Below, in pieces: positions 14,325-22,811 of a stretch of DNA of 50,874 bases. Every line of letters begins with the position of its first letter. Positions within the stretch are counted from its first letter, which is position 1. The position numbers and the translations under genes were made by a program. The stretch is from Chromatiales bacterium (GTDB lineage Bacteria; Pseudomonadota; Gammaproteobacteria; CAMYNG01), in assembly GCA_027005735.1 (NCBI GenBank), contig JALTLF010000157.1, positions 1 to 50,874 on the forward strand. Direction: 5' to 3'. Under the pieces are notes generated by a model that ran no database searches, was not told where the DNA came from, and worked only from the letters and a program-made list of their open reading frames with translations.

Positions 14325-14738
14325 ATGAAGAAGGATCAGGGTATCGTCACTGCTGATTTCCCGTTCCAGGAACAATATCGTCACCACGCCATGTTCCTGT
14401 TGCTCATTGCCCTTGTCCTGTATCCCGGCGGGCTGCAGGCGGGGACGGACGGCGCAGCGTCTGCCGGGATTTCGGGCGAGGACATCTATTTTCAGAACTG
14501 CGTTTTCTGTCACGGAGACGATGCCACCGGCAACATGCCCGGCGTGCCCGATCTCACACAGCGCGAGAGTTGGCGTCGCTACAGTGAGGACGAGATGGTC
14601 ACCCGTCTGATGGAAGGCGTGCAGAGCCCCGGCAGCCAGCGGGCCATGCCCCCGGCGGGGGGTGATCCGAACCTCACTGCGCCACAGCTACGCGCGGCAT
14701 TTCGATTCATGCGTGATGCGTTGTTGAAACCTGAATAA
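14325..14738 (+). CDS. Monohaem cytochrome c (c5-like)
   Basis: The chosen start is ATG 14325 (MKKDQG), 8 bases after AAGGAG; ATG 14319 is closer to that site and 14268 is too far upstream. About 137 residues: a hydrophobic segment (HAMFLLLIALVLYPGGLQAG), then CVFCHGDDATGNMPG at 59-63 and a Met-containing RAMPPAGGDPNLT loop, the pattern of cytochrome c5 and small class I cytochromes. It is the first gene of the plus-strand run and precedes the beta-propeller gene by 31 bases, suggesting that the two work together. Confidence 0.82.
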   Translation: MKKDQGIVTADFPFQEQYRHHAMFLLLIALVLYPGGLQAGTDGAASAGISGEDIYFQNCVFCHGDDATGNMPGVPDLTQRESWRRYSEDEMVTRLMEGVQSPGSQRAMPPAGGDPNLTAPQLRAAFRFMRDALLKPE

Positions 14739-14769
14739 CCGTCTGCGAGGCAGACAAGGAGAACAAACC

Positions 14770-15750
14770 ATGAACAGGGTAATTCTGGCGTTTTCACTTC
14801 TGTTACTGGCCGTCCAGTCGGTGTGGGCGGCACCGACGGTCTATATTCCGCTGGGTTCGGCCAACGTCGTCATCGCGGTGGATGGCGCCACCGATACCAT
14901 TACCGCCACCTACACCGACGTCGCCGAACCTCACGGGCTGGTGGCCACCCCGGACGGCGAGTATCTCATCGCCGGCAGTTACAGGGAAACACGGTTGAAG
15001 AAAGGCGAACCCAGCGATACGCCCAACAGCAATCTGTTTCTCATTCATCCCGCCCATGGGCATGTCATGTCCACCTTCCCGGTGGCCGGATCCTCACATC
15101 ACCAGGCCATCACCCCGGATGGCCGCTTCGTGTTGTCCACTCATGGCATGCGTGGCTATATCAGCGTGCTGGATCTGGAGAACAATGTCATCGCCCGGAC
15201 GGTCGCCACCGGCAGGGTGCCCAACTATACCCTCATTACCAAGGATGGTAAGCGGGCCTTCGTCAGTAACTCCGGCTCCAACAACATCGTCGAAATCGAC
15301 CTCGGGACCTGGAAAGTGGTCCGCACCCTGGAGTCGGGCCCGGCGCCCGAGCACCTGGCCTTTTCCGGTGACCAGTCCCTCATCTTTGCTTCCAATCCGC
15401 GCGCCGGCAAGGTCTCGGCGGTGGATGTCAGCAGCGGCAAGGTGGTCAAGACCTTCAAGGTGGGCAAGGCCGTGCACGGCCTCGATATCGGTGATGACGG
15501 GCGCACGCTGTTCGTCAGCGCCAGGAAGGAAAACAAGCTGGTGGCCATCGACACGCAAACCGGCGACATGCGCACACTGCAACTGGCGCCGGAGCCCTAT
15601 CACCTCAATACCATCACGGGTACCGGCAAGGTCTATGTCTCGAGCGCGAAGAAGCCCCTCATCTGGGTGGTGGATCAGAAGACGCTCAAGGTGACCAATA
15701 CCATCAAGCTGCCCGGTGGCGAGGCTCACCAGATGGCGGTGGTGCAGTAA
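14770..15750 (+). CDS. Secreted YVTN-type beta-propeller protein
   Basis: 326 residues with a signal peptide ending SVWA-AP. The rest is repeated four-stranded blades with the YVTN signature, e.g. PHGLVATPDGEYLI, HQAITPDGRFVLSTHG, AFVSNSGSNNIVEIDL, HGLDIGDDGRTLFVS. It is probably a seven-bladed propeller in the periplasm. Related propellers are found with cytochromes in nitrite, methanol and thiocyanate metabolism, but I see no clear copper- or haem-ligand set, so an enzyme function cannot be assigned. The gene is preceded by an AAGGAG site and coupled to the monohaem cytochrome gene. Confidence 0.75.
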   Translation: MNRVILAFSLLLLAVQSVWAAPTVYIPLGSANVVIAVDGATDTITATYTDVAEPHGLVATPDGEYLIAGSYRETRLKKGEPSDTPNSNLFLIHPAHGHVMSTFPVAGSSHHQAITPDGRFVLSTHGMRGYISVLDLENNVIARTVATGRVPNYTLITKDGKRAFVSNSGSNNIVEIDLGTWKVVRTLESGPAPEHLAFSGDQSLIFASNPRAGKVSAVDVSSGKVVKTFKVGKAVHGLDIGDDGRTLFVSARKENKLVAIDTQTGDMRTLQLAPEPYHLNTITGTGKVYVSSAKKPLIWVVDQKTLKVTNTIKLPGGEAHQMAVVQ

Positions 15751-15768
15751 GCGGCCAGCGACGGGGCG

Positions 15769-15792
15769 CGGGCGCACGGTGGCGTGCGCCCG
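15769..15792. terminator. Hairpin after beta-propeller gene
   Basis: CGGGCGCAC and GTGCGCCCG form a perfect 9-bp stem with a 6-base loop, 18 bases after the stop. No T tract is present; it is likely Rho-dependent or a message-stabilising structure. Confidence 0.45.
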
Positions 15793-15882
15793 GCGTCTCC
15801 CCCCGCCCCGCAGAGCTGGTCCTTCGCCGGGCCGACATGTCCCGGCTTGCAGGCAGGGATGCCTTGGGTCTATAGTCAGCGC

Positions 15883-16320
15883 ATGCTTGCTATCCTGCGC
15901 AAAGCCCGCGTCGTGCGCCTGTCCCTGCTCGCCAGCCTGCTGGCCCTGCTGGGGCTGGCACTTCAGCCCTGCTGTGAGGCACTGGAAGACATGGCGGGCA
16001 CGCCGGGAGGCGAGGTGGCGCATGCCCACCACGGCGTCGGTACCACCGCGGCATCTCAGATCGGCAGCCATGGGCACGAGGGCGACCCCAGTGACGAGGG
16101 ACCCTGTTGCGATGCGCTTGGTGACGCACTGGTCCTTGCCAAGTTCGTTTCCGCGACAGGTGCGGTTGATGCCGGCAAGCCTGTTCTGGTTCCCCTTTCC
16201 GCGTTCGGCCAGCCGGAGGCGTTGCCCGGAACCCATCCCCCGCGGGTCGTCGCCACCCTCTCGGCGCGATACCGATCCTCCCCACCACTCTACCTGTTCA
16301 CCCAGCGGTTTCTGATTTGA
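15883..16320 (+). CDS. Cys/His-containing exported protein (CopL-like)
   Basis: Start ATG 15883 (MLAILRKARV), since codons upstream of it do not encode a signal peptide. 145 residues: hydrophobic signal (LSLLASLLALLGLALQPCC), then a His-rich stretch (HAHHGVGTTAASQIGSHGHE) and a CC pair (EGPCCDALGD). It is the third small exported protein of this type in the window. The C-terminus (YRSSPPLYLFTQRFLI) resembles that of CopL/DUF2946-type proteins found next to copper genes. A role in periplasmic copper sequestration is inferred from composition and from the copper ATPase 3 kb downstream. Confidence 0.6.
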   Translation: MLAILRKARVVRLSLLASLLALLGLALQPCCEALEDMAGTPGGEVAHAHHGVGTTAASQIGSHGHEGDPSDEGPCCDALGDALVLAKFVSATGAVDAGKPVLVPLSAFGQPEALPGTHPPRVVATLSARYRSSPPLYLFTQRFLI

Positions 16321-16434
16321 GCGATACACCGGTCCCGACCGGGATCGGCCCATGGTGCTGCATGCGTGGCGGCGTCATCCTGTCGGCACGCGGTGATATT
16401 CAGAAAATCGGTATTTTTTCGGGAGAACAGGTCA

Positions 16435-17007
16435 ATGAAAGTTCGCATTGTTTCCAGACGGTATATTTTCGCCATCGCATTGTTGTTGCCCGCCGGGGGT
16501 GTGCTGGCCGGCGGCACGGGCCACAGTCACGGTGATCCACATGGTTCCCACCGCCACAGCGAATGGATTGCGCCACCCGCCGAGTACGCGGCGCGGCGCC
16601 ATAGCGGGTGGGATGATGCCGCCAGCGCAGGGCGGGGCGAGGCCATCTATCGCCAGAATTGTCTCAGCTGTCATGGCGCGGACGGCAACGGCAAGGGGCC
16701 GGCGGCGGCCGGGCTGGCGCATGCGCCGGCCGATTTGACCAACCATTTTCATACCGCCCCCGGGCAGGGCGATGCCTACCTTTTCTGGCGGGTCAGTGAA
16801 GGTGGCATGGTGGAGCCCTTCCGCGGCATGAAATCGGCCATGCCGCCGTTCAAGACCCTGTTGAGCGAACAGGAGATCTGGGACGTGCTGACCTATGTGC
16901 ACCAGAAGTTCCACGGTGGTTTTCCGGACATGCATGGCCAGATGCACGGCGCGACGCCGGCGAACCCCGGGGGGAATCCACATGACGATGGCGGCCATGC
17001 CCACTGA
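16435..17007 (+). CDS. His-rich monohaem cytochrome c
   Basis: Start ATG 16435 (MKVRIVSRRY), not the upstream 16366. 190 residues: signal peptide (LLLPAGGVLAG), a histidine cluster (HSHGDPHGSHRHS), a class I haem domain CLSCHGADGNGKGP (76-80) with likely Met in KSAMPPFKTL, and a second His-rich tail (HGGFPDMHGQMHG, ending HDDGGHAH). Both ends look able to bind metal, unusual for a cytochrome c, and may link electron transfer with copper binding. A dyad CCGGTCCCGACCGG lies about 100 bases upstream (16329-16342). Confidence 0.8.
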   Translation: MKVRIVSRRYIFAIALLLPAGGVLAGGTGHSHGDPHGSHRHSEWIAPPAEYAARRHSGWDDAASAGRGEAIYRQNCLSCHGADGNGKGPAAAGLAHAPADLTNHFHTAPGQGDAYLFWRVSEGGMVEPFRGMKSAMPPFKTLLSEQEIWDVLTYVHQKFHGGFPDMHGQMHGATPANPGGNPHDDGGHAH

Positions 17008-17058
17008 CGGGGTATGGCGGGCCTTGTCCATGAGATGTTCCCAGTGGTGCGGGCGGCC

Positions 17059-17072
17059 TTGATCTGTATCAA
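17059..17072. promoter_or_regulatory. FNR/DNR-type box upstream of Rieske gene
   Basis: TTGATCTGTATCAA is a perfect match to the FNR/Anr/Dnr consensus TTGAT-N4-ATCAA and is flanked by C/G to make a 16-bp palindrome. It lies 125 bases before ATG 17197. No good -10 is seen at the class II spacing, so the exact promoter is unsettled. Confidence 0.65.
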
Positions 17073-17196
17073 GAAAATGGCACCTGGATGAAACAGCTGG
17101 TGACCAGGCATGTCCAAGGAAGTGTGCATGGCGCACAGGGATCGGGGAGGGCAGCGGCACGGACAGGTTAGTTTGGCGCTCGGGAGGAGGATTGCC

Positions 17197-17844
17197 ATGA
17201 CGACGACTTACGATACGGGAAAGGGTGCAACGGAATTCGATACCGATGTGGCGCCGGATCCCGCACGGCGACGTTTCCTCGTCACCAGCACCAGCGTGGC
17301 GGGGGGCATCGGTATCGCCGCGGCTGCCTGGCCGTTTATCGCCAGCTGGAATCCCAGCGCGCGGGCTCGCAACCTTGGCGCGCCGGTGGAGGTGGATATC
17401 AGCAAGATCGAACCGGGCGCGCAGGTGACGGTCCAATGGCAGGGCAAACCCGTATGGGTCCTGCGGCGTACGCCCGCCATGCGTGAACACCTCGCCAGCG
17501 CGGATCTGATCGCCCAGTTACGCGATCCCGACTCCGAGGTGGCCAGTCAGCAACCGGCGTATGCACAGAACACCCTGCGCGCCATTCGGGAAGACGTGTT
17601 CGTCGTTATCGCCCTGTGTACCCACCTCGGTTGTATCCCCACGTTTCGTCCGGAGGTTGCGCCGGCGGACCTGGGACCCCACTGGCACGGGGGGTATTTC
17701 TGTCCCTGTCATGGCTCGCGTTTCGACTTTGCCGGGCGTGTATTCAAGAATGTCCCCGCGCCGACCAACCTGGTGATTCCGCCTTATCACTATGTCACCG
17801 ATACGGTAGTACAGATCGGCGTCGATCCCGAGGAAGCGGCATGA
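17197..17844 (+). CDS. Rieske iron-sulfur protein (orphan PetA-like)
   Basis: Start ATG 17197 after GGGAGGAGG; the track start 17110 has no such site. 215 residues. Twin-arginine signal/anchor (DPARRRFLVTST, then a hydrophobic helix), then the Rieske cluster ligands CTHLGC and CPCHGSRFD, as in the bc1-complex subunit. No cytochrome b or c1 genes are adjacent, so it is an orphan here. Instead its stop overlaps the start of an FAD-protein gene (ATGA), implying a shared function. An FNR-type box upstream suggests oxygen- or NO-linked control. It could be a second PetA or serve a different quinol or flavin oxidation complex. Confidence 0.88.
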   Translation: MTTTYDTGKGATEFDTDVAPDPARRRFLVTSTSVAGGIGIAAAAWPFIASWNPSARARNLGAPVEVDISKIEPGAQVTVQWQGKPVWVLRRTPAMREHLASADLIAQLRDPDSEVASQQPAYAQNTLRAIREDVFVVIALCTHLGCIPTFRPEVAPADLGPHWHGGYFCPCHGSRFDFAGRVFKNVPAPTNLVIPPYHYVTDTVVQIGVDPEEAA

Positions 17845-18974
17845 CGCTGGGGGAGGGGAACGTCGTTACCATCGCCGGTGCCGGTCCTGCCGGGCTGTCG
17901 GCCGCCATCACCCTGGCGCGGGCGGGGCAGCCAGTGGTGGTACACGAGGCACAGGCCGAGGTGGGACATCGCTTCGGTGCCGATTTGCAGGGGCTGGAGA
18001 ACTGGACCACGGAAGAGGACGTCCTCGCCGTGATGCGCAGCGTGGGCCTGAACACGGATTTTCGCTATCTGCCGGGGATGCGTGGCGTGGCTTATGACCA
18101 CTGGCGCAATGCCTGGCCCATCGAGAGCGAGCTACCGCTGTTCTACCTGGTGGAGCGGGGGCCGCGCCCGGGCTCGCTCGACAGCGCCCTGCTGGCGCAG
18201 GCCCTGGAACTGGGCGTCGAGGTGCGCTTCAACAGCCGCCTGAAGACCATCCCCAGCCCGGCCATTCGTGCCGTTGGTCCGCGCGCCGCCGATGCCATCG
18301 CCGTGGGCTATCATTTCGAGACCGACATGGACGATGGTTTCTGGGTCATCTGCGACGATGAGCTGGCGCCCAGGGGTTATGCCTATCTCCTCGTCTGGGA
18401 GGGCCAGGGCACGGTGAAGAGCTGCATGTTCACCGGCTTCAAGCAGGAAAAGCGCTACGTGGAACGCACCATCAGGGCCTTCGAGGAACTGGTGGGCCTG
18501 AAAATGCGCGATCCCCGCCCCCATGGCGGGGTGGGCAATTTTCGTATCCCTGTACAGCCTTTTCCCGATGGCCGTCCGGTGGTGGGCGAGCAGGCCGGTT
18601 TCCAGGATACCCTCTGGGGTTTCGGCATGCGCCATGCGATGATGTCGGGCGTACTGGCGGCGCGCAGCCTGCTGGAGGACGACGATTACAACGCACTGTG
18701 GCGTCGGGAATTTGGTGCGCAGATGGAGACCTCGGTGGTCAATCGCGCCCTGTTCAGTATGCTGGGCAACCGGGGATACCGCTGGTTTCTGCGCAAGGCG
18801 ACCAATGTCGATGACCTGCGGGGATTTCTTCGCCGGCAATACGGCCCATCGTTACTGAGGAAGCTGCTGCTGCCCTGGGCGCGGCGTCGCTATCGCAGCG
18901 TACGCAAGGACAGGAGCTGCGACCATGTCGATTGCAGTTGCGTGTGGTGCCGCTGTGGCGGCGAACTCGCCTGA
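17841..18974 (+). CDS. FAD-dependent oxidoreductase, geranylgeranyl-reductase/FixC-like, with Cys-rich tail
   Basis: 377 residues from ATG 17841, which overlaps the Rieske stop. The N-terminal FAD-binding motif is IAGAGPAGLSAAITLARAG. A later segment (FPDGRPVVGEQAGFQDTLWG) sits where the second FAD motif of the GGR/FixC family is found. The protein ends with CDHVDCSCVWCRCGGELA, five cysteines and a His, which may bind metal or an Fe-S cluster; this is not a family feature I know. The substrate is unknown. Tight coupling with a Rieske protein suggests flavin-to-Rieske (or reverse) electron transfer, which is inference. Confidence 0.72.
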   Translation: MTLGEGNVVTIAGAGPAGLSAAITLARAGQPVVVHEAQAEVGHRFGADLQGLENWTTEEDVLAVMRSVGLNTDFRYLPGMRGVAYDHWRNAWPIESELPLFYLVERGPRPGSLDSALLAQALELGVEVRFNSRLKTIPSPAIRAVGPRAADAIAVGYHFETDMDDGFWVICDDELAPRGYAYLLVWEGQGTVKSCMFTGFKQEKRYVERTIRAFEELVGLKMRDPRPHGGVGNFRIPVQPFPDGRPVVGEQAGFQDTLWGFGMRHAMMSGVLAARSLLEDDDYNALWRREFGAQMETSVVNRALFSMLGNRGYRWFLRKATNVDDLRGFLRRQYGPSLLRKLLLPWARRRYRSVRKDRSCDHVDCSCVWCRCGGELA

Positions 18975-19028
18975 GTCATGACATCGGCAATTGCCTGGCT
19001 TGAATGTGACAACCTGAAGGGAGGAAAA

Positions 19029-19256
19029 ATGGACATCTATATCATTGCCACGAAGGGGTGCAGCCACTGCACCAACCTGAAACGAGAACTGGCAGAGCTC
19101 GGATACGAGTGTGACATCAAGTACGCCGAGGACCATCCCGAACTGGTGGAGAAATTCCAGATCCGCCATTCGCCGAACCTGGTCGTCAACGACAAGGTGG
19201 TGTTTCGGGATCAGCCTGGCGAGAACGAGTTGAAAGCCTTTTTCGAGGCCTTATAG
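19029..19256 (+). CDS. Small glutaredoxin/thioredoxin-like protein
   Basis: 75 residues from ATG 19029 after GGGAGGAAAA; the track start at 18978 lacks this site. A thioredoxin fold with the active motif KGCSHCTNL near the N-terminus and a cis-Pro region RHSPNLVVNDKVV. There is no signal peptide, so it is cytoplasmic. It lies 39 bases before the copper ATPase gene and may reduce thiols or carry metal for it. Similar tiny redox-active disulfide proteins accompany metal-resistance operons. Confidence 0.75.
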   Translation: MDIYIIATKGCSHCTNLKRELAELGYECDIKYAEDHPELVEKFQIRHSPNLVVNDKVVFRDQPGENELKAFFEAL

Positions 19257-19295
19257 ATCCTCCCTGAAACGGGAGTCGCGGAGTCGAACGAGAAT

Positions 19296-22001
19296 ATGAA
19301 CAACAACGAGACCAGTATGAAAGATCCAGTTTGCGGTATGGATGTCACGCCGGAGAAGGCGGCGGCAAAGTCTGAATACGAGGGGCAGACGTACTATTTC
19401 TGCTCCACGCACTGCCATGACAAGTTCGTCGCCGCGCCGGGGGAGTACACCGGCGCCGCGAAGGCCACCGATCCGGTGTGCGGCATGGAGGTGGACCCGG
19501 CGAGCCCTGCGGCCACGGCCGAGCACGAGGGGCAGACGTATTACTTCTGTTCTACGCACTGCCATGACAAGTTCGTCGCCGCGCCGGGGGAGTACACCGG
19601 CGCCGCGAAGGCCACCGATCCGGTGTGCGGCATGGAAGTGGACCCGGAACATCCTGTGGCCACGGCCGAGCACGAGGGGCAGACGTATTACTTCTGCTCC
19701 ACGCACTGCCATGACAAGTTTGTCGCCGATCCCCGGGCCGTACTCGAAGGCGGCAACAAGGCCGAGGCGGTGGAGGCCTCGGAATATTTCTGTCCCATGT
19801 GCCCCGAGGTGCATGCCACCGAGCCCGGCGCCTGCCCCAGTTGCGGCATGGCCCTGGAGCCGAAGATGGTGCCACTCAGCAATACGAAGACCGAGTACGT
19901 CTGCCCCATGCACCCGGAAGTGGTGCAGGACCACCCCGGTTCCTGCCCCAAGTGCGGCATGGCGCTGGAGCCGCGCACCGTGGAGCTGGAAGAGGATACC
20001 AGCGAACTGGACGACATGACGCGGCGTTTCTGGGTCAGCACGATCCTGGCCATCCCGGTATTCTTCAGTGCCATGGCCGCTGAATTCTGGCCCGAGGCCA
20101 TAGCCGGGATCATCGAACCCCATATTCGCCAGTGGATCGAGCTCATCCTGGCGACGCCGGTGGTCTGGTGGGGTGGCTGGATCTTCTTCGTGCGTGGCTG
20201 GCGCTCCATCGTCACCTGGAATCTCAACATGTTTACCCTCATCGCCATCGGCGTGGGTATTGCCTGGACCTACAGCCTGGTTGCGGTATTGGCACCCGGC
20301 ATATTTCCCCCCAAGGTATTCAATGAAATGGGCGTGGTCCCGGTGTACTTCGAGGCCGCCGCCGTGATCACAGCCCTGGTGCTGCTGGGGCAGGTGCTGG
20401 AGCTGCGTGCCCGCAGCCAGACCAATGCGGCCATCAAGATGCTGCTGGGCCTGGCCCCCCGAACCGCGCGCATCGTGCGTGAAGACGGCACCGAGGAGGA
20501 TATCCCGCTCGAGCAGGTCAAGGTGGGCGACATCCTGCGCGTGCGCCCGGGCGAGAAGATCCCGGTGGACGGCACGGTGCAGGACGGGGAGAGCAATGTG
20601 GATGAGTCCATGGTCACCGGCGAGCCGATTCCAGTGGAAAAGGCCGCGGGTGATCGGCTCATCGGCGCCACGGTCAACGGGACCGGTAGCCTGTTGATGC
20701 GTGCCGAGCGCGTGGGTGCCGATACCCTGCTTTCTCAGATCGTGCAAATGGTGGCCGAGGCACAGCGTTCGCGCGCCCCCATCCAGAAGCTGGTGGACGT
20801 GGTTTCCAGCTATTTTGTGCCGGCGGTGGTCATCATTGCCATCATTACTTTCTTCGTGTGGTGGAAGTGGGGGCCCGAACCGGCTCTGGCCTATGCCGTC
20901 ATCAATGCCGTCGCTGTGCTGATCATCGCCTGTCCCTGTGCCCTGGGTCTGGCCACACCCATGTCCATCATGGTAGGCACGGGTCGCGGCGCCATGATGG
21001 GTGTGCTAATCAAGAATGCCGAAGCCCTGGAAGTGATGCGCAAGGTGGATACGCTGGTGGTGGACAAAACCGGCACCCTGACGGAAGGCAAGCCCAGGCT
21101 GGTTTCCGTGGTTGCCGTCGATGGCTTCGAGGAGCATGAAATCCTCAGACTCGGCGCCAGCCTGGAGCGTGCATCGGAACACCCGCTGGCGGAGGCCATC
21201 GTGCGTGGCGCCGAGGAACGGGACATCGAGCTTTCGGCCACCGATGATTTCCAGTCGGTCACCGGAAAGGGTGTGACCGGCAAGGTCGATGGACACGAAA
21301 TTGCCCTGGGCAACATCCGGCTCCTGGAAAGCCTTGACATCGAGCCCGGCGAACTGCCACAGCTTGCCGAGACGGGGCGCGCCGAAGGCCAGACGGTGAT
21401 GCTGGTCGCCATCGACGGCAAGGCTGCCGGCCTCATCGGGGTGGCCGATCCCATCAAGGAATCGACGCCGGAGGCCATCGCCGATCTGCACAAGGAAGGG
21501 ATCAGCGTCGTGATGCTCACCGGCGACAGTCGCACCACGGCGGAGGCCGTGGCGCGCAAGCTGTGGATCGACCAGGTGGAGGCGGAAGTCCTGCCCGACC
21601 AGAAGGCCGAGATCGTCAAGAAACTTCAGGCGAGGGGCTGCATCGTCGCTATGGCCGGTGACGGTATCAACGATGCGCCGGCACTGGCACAGGCCCATGT
21701 GGGCATTGCCATGGGCACAGGCACGGATGTCGCCATGGAGAGTGCGGGGATCACCCTGGTAAAAGGCGACCTGCGTGGTATCGTGCGTGCCCGGCGCCTC
21801 AGTCGCGCTACAATGCGCAACATCCGCCAGAATCTGTTTTTCGCCTTTGTCTATAACTCGGCGGGTGTGCCGGTGGCTGCCGGTGTCCTGTACCCGTTCT
21901 TTGGAATATTGCTGTCCCCGATCATCGCCGCCGCAGCCATGAGTTTCAGTTCGGTGTCGGTCATAAGCAATGCGCTACGACTGCGCAAGGTGAAACTCTA
22001 G
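19296..22001 (+). CDS. copA: Copper-type P1B ATPase with three N-terminal YHS domains
   Basis: 901 residues. N-terminus: three tandem YHS domains (DPVCGM starting at 10, 59 and 108; each with [12 protein letters not shown]), then two heavy-metal-binding motifs CPMCPE...CPSCGM and CPMHPE...CPKCGM (about 166-222). The core has TGEP (actuator), ACPCALG (metal-binding CPC near 546-548), DKTGT (Asp590 is phosphorylated), SEHPLAEA (His-Pro) and GDGIND. Helix 7 YN and helix 8 MSFSSVS fit the Cu(+) class. No HMA domain is seen. It exports Cu(+) or Ag(+) to the periplasm, perhaps also to supply the oxidase. The three YHS units are nearly identical at the DNA level. Confidence 0.93.
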   Translation: MNNNETSMKDPVCGMDVTPEKAAAKSEYEGQTYYFCSTHCHDKFVAAPGEYTGAAKATDPVCGMEVDPASPAATAEHEGQTYYFCSTHCHDKFVAAPGEYTGAAKATDPVCGMEVDPEHPVATAEHEGQTYYFCSTHCHDKFVADPRAVLEGGNKAEAVEASEYFCPMCPEVHATEPGACPSCGMALEPKMVPLSNTKTEYVCPMHPEVVQDHPGSCPKCGMALEPRTVELEEDTSELDDMTRRFWVSTILAIPVFFSAMAAEFWPEAIAGIIEPHIRQWIELILATPVVWWGGWIFFVRGWRSIVTWNLNMFTLIAIGVGIAWTYSLVAVLAPGIFPPKVFNEMGVVPVYFEAAAVITALVLLGQVLELRARSQTNAAIKMLLGLAPRTARIVREDGTEEDIPLEQVKVGDILRVRPGEKIPVDGTVQDGESNVDESMVTGEPIPVEKAAGDRLIGATVNGTGSLLMRAERVGADTLLSQIVQMVAEAQRSRAPIQKLVDVVSSYFVPAVVIIAIITFFVWWKWGPEPALAYAVINAVAVLIIACPCALGLATPMSIMVGTGRGAMMGVLIKNAEALEVMRKVDTLVVDKTGTLTEGKPRLVSVVAVDGFEEHEILRLGASLERASEHPLAEAIVRGAEERDIELSATDDFQSVTGKGVTGKVDGHEIALGNIRLLESLDIEPGELPQLAETGRAEGQTVMLVAIDGKAAGLIGVADPIKESTPEAIADLHKEGISVVMLTGDSRTTAEAVARKLWIDQVEAEVLPDQKAEIVKKLQARGCIVAMAGDGINDAPALAQAHVGIAMGTGTDVAMESAGITLVKGDLRGIVRARRLSRATMRNIRQNLFFAFVYNSAGVPVAAGVLYPFFGILLSPIIAAAAMSFSSVSVISNALRLRKVKL
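19323..19732 (+). repeat. Tandem 147-bp coding repeat (YHS domains)
   Basis: Three in-frame units of 49 codons start at 19323, 19470 and 19617; the third is shortened. Long stretches are identical in DNA (e.g. GCCGCGAAGGCCACCGATCC between units), indicating recent duplication or gene conversion. Copy number may vary between strains. Confidence 0.85.
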
Positions 22002-22028
22002 AAACCCCAGGCATAGCGAGGTGTCATC

Positions 22029-22337
22029 ATGAAGTTCAGGAAAGTAACCGCCATCTTCCCGGAGCTGGACCTGAAAAAGGTCGAGGAAGCACTTATCGAT
22101 ATCGGCGTGCCGGGAATGACCGTGACCCGGGCGCATGGCTTTGGCGAATATCGGAATTTCTTTGCCGAGGATTGCATGAGCGACTGCGTGCGGGTGGAAA
22201 TCTTCACCGAGGCTGAAAAGGCACCGGAGATCGCCGACACCATCGCGCGAACGGTGCACGAGGGCATGACCAGCGATGGCATGATTGCCATTCTGCCGGT
22301 GGAAGAGTTCATGCATATTCGCCAGTACGGCCAGTAA
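22029..22337 (+). CDS. PII-like signalling protein
   Basis: 102 residues with the PII fold pattern: KVTAIFPELDLKKVEEALID, then the GFGEYRNFF region where the T-loop sits, VRVEIFTE, and a closing SDGMIAILPVEEFMHIRQYG. The T-loop is short and contains Cys-x3-Cys (EDCMSDC), unlike GlnB/GlnK. PII-like proteins of this kind are often encoded beside metal-efflux genes. It follows the copper ATPase by 27 bases. It may sense metal or nucleotide and regulate the pump; no uridylylated Tyr is evident. Confidence 0.75.
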   Translation: MKFRKVTAIFPELDLKKVEEALIDIGVPGMTVTRAHGFGEYRNFFAEDCMSDCVRVEIFTEAEKAPEIADTIARTVHEGMTSDGMIAILPVEEFMHIRQYGQ

Positions 22338-22381
22338 TTCCCGGGCAGTTCCCCCGCGGCCCGGGGCTGGATGCGGAGGTA

Positions 22382-22756
22382 ATGATGGCTGCAGACGCAA
22401 CAGGTCCGGATGATGCCTTCGTGGTGCGCAGAAAGGTCCGCCTGCGGGACCTGTCCAGCCGCGAACACGTCGAAGCGGTCAAGCGTGCTCTGCGTGCGCT
22501 GGAAGGCATGCGGGAGGTGCGGGTCGACTCGGGCCGTCAGTGCGCGCTCGTTTGCTATGACGCTTCCCGCCTGAGTTTCGGGCAGATCGAGCAGGCTCTG
22601 GTGGAGTCAGGCTGTCCACCCGCGCCAGGATTCCGGGCGCGTCTCAGGGCCGCCCTCTACCGCTACATGGACGAGAATGCCCATGAGAACGCGGGGCGCA
22701 GGCCAGCACCCTGTTGCAGTAATCCCGGCGAGATATACGCGCGCAAGCACAGGTGA
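22382..22756 (+). CDS. HMA-like small protein, metal operon
   Basis: 124 residues. The middle part (VRLRDLSSREHVEAVKRALR...VRVDSGRQCALVCYDASRL...GQIEQALVESGC) has the beta-alpha-beta-beta-alpha-beta layout of HMA/MerP-like domains but lacks the MxCxxC motif. The tail has RPAPCCSNPG. A GGAGG site is 2-5 bases before tandem ATGs (22382 or 22385). It lies between the PII-like and SHOCT genes in the copper operon. A metallochaperone-like fold without the usual ligands is my best reading. Confidence 0.55.
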   Translation: MMAADATGPDDAFVVRRKVRLRDLSSREHVEAVKRALRALEGMREVRVDSGRQCALVCYDASRLSFGQIEQALVESGCPPAPGFRARLRAALYRYMDENAHENAGRRPAPCCSNPGEIYARKHR

Positions 22757-22811
22757 CCCGGCACGTACCGTCACGGGTCGTGGCATGGGCGAGACATCAG
22801 GAGGGAGTGAA

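Noticed and set aside
14770-15750. Copper thiocyanate dehydrogenase or N2O reductase for the beta-propeller
   Set aside because: Only 326 residues, YVTN-type blades, no His-rich copper-cluster motif and no CuA domain.
20613-20627. TGEP in place of TGES in the P-type ATPase
   Set aside because: TGEP is normal in Cu(+) ATPases such as E. coli CopA.
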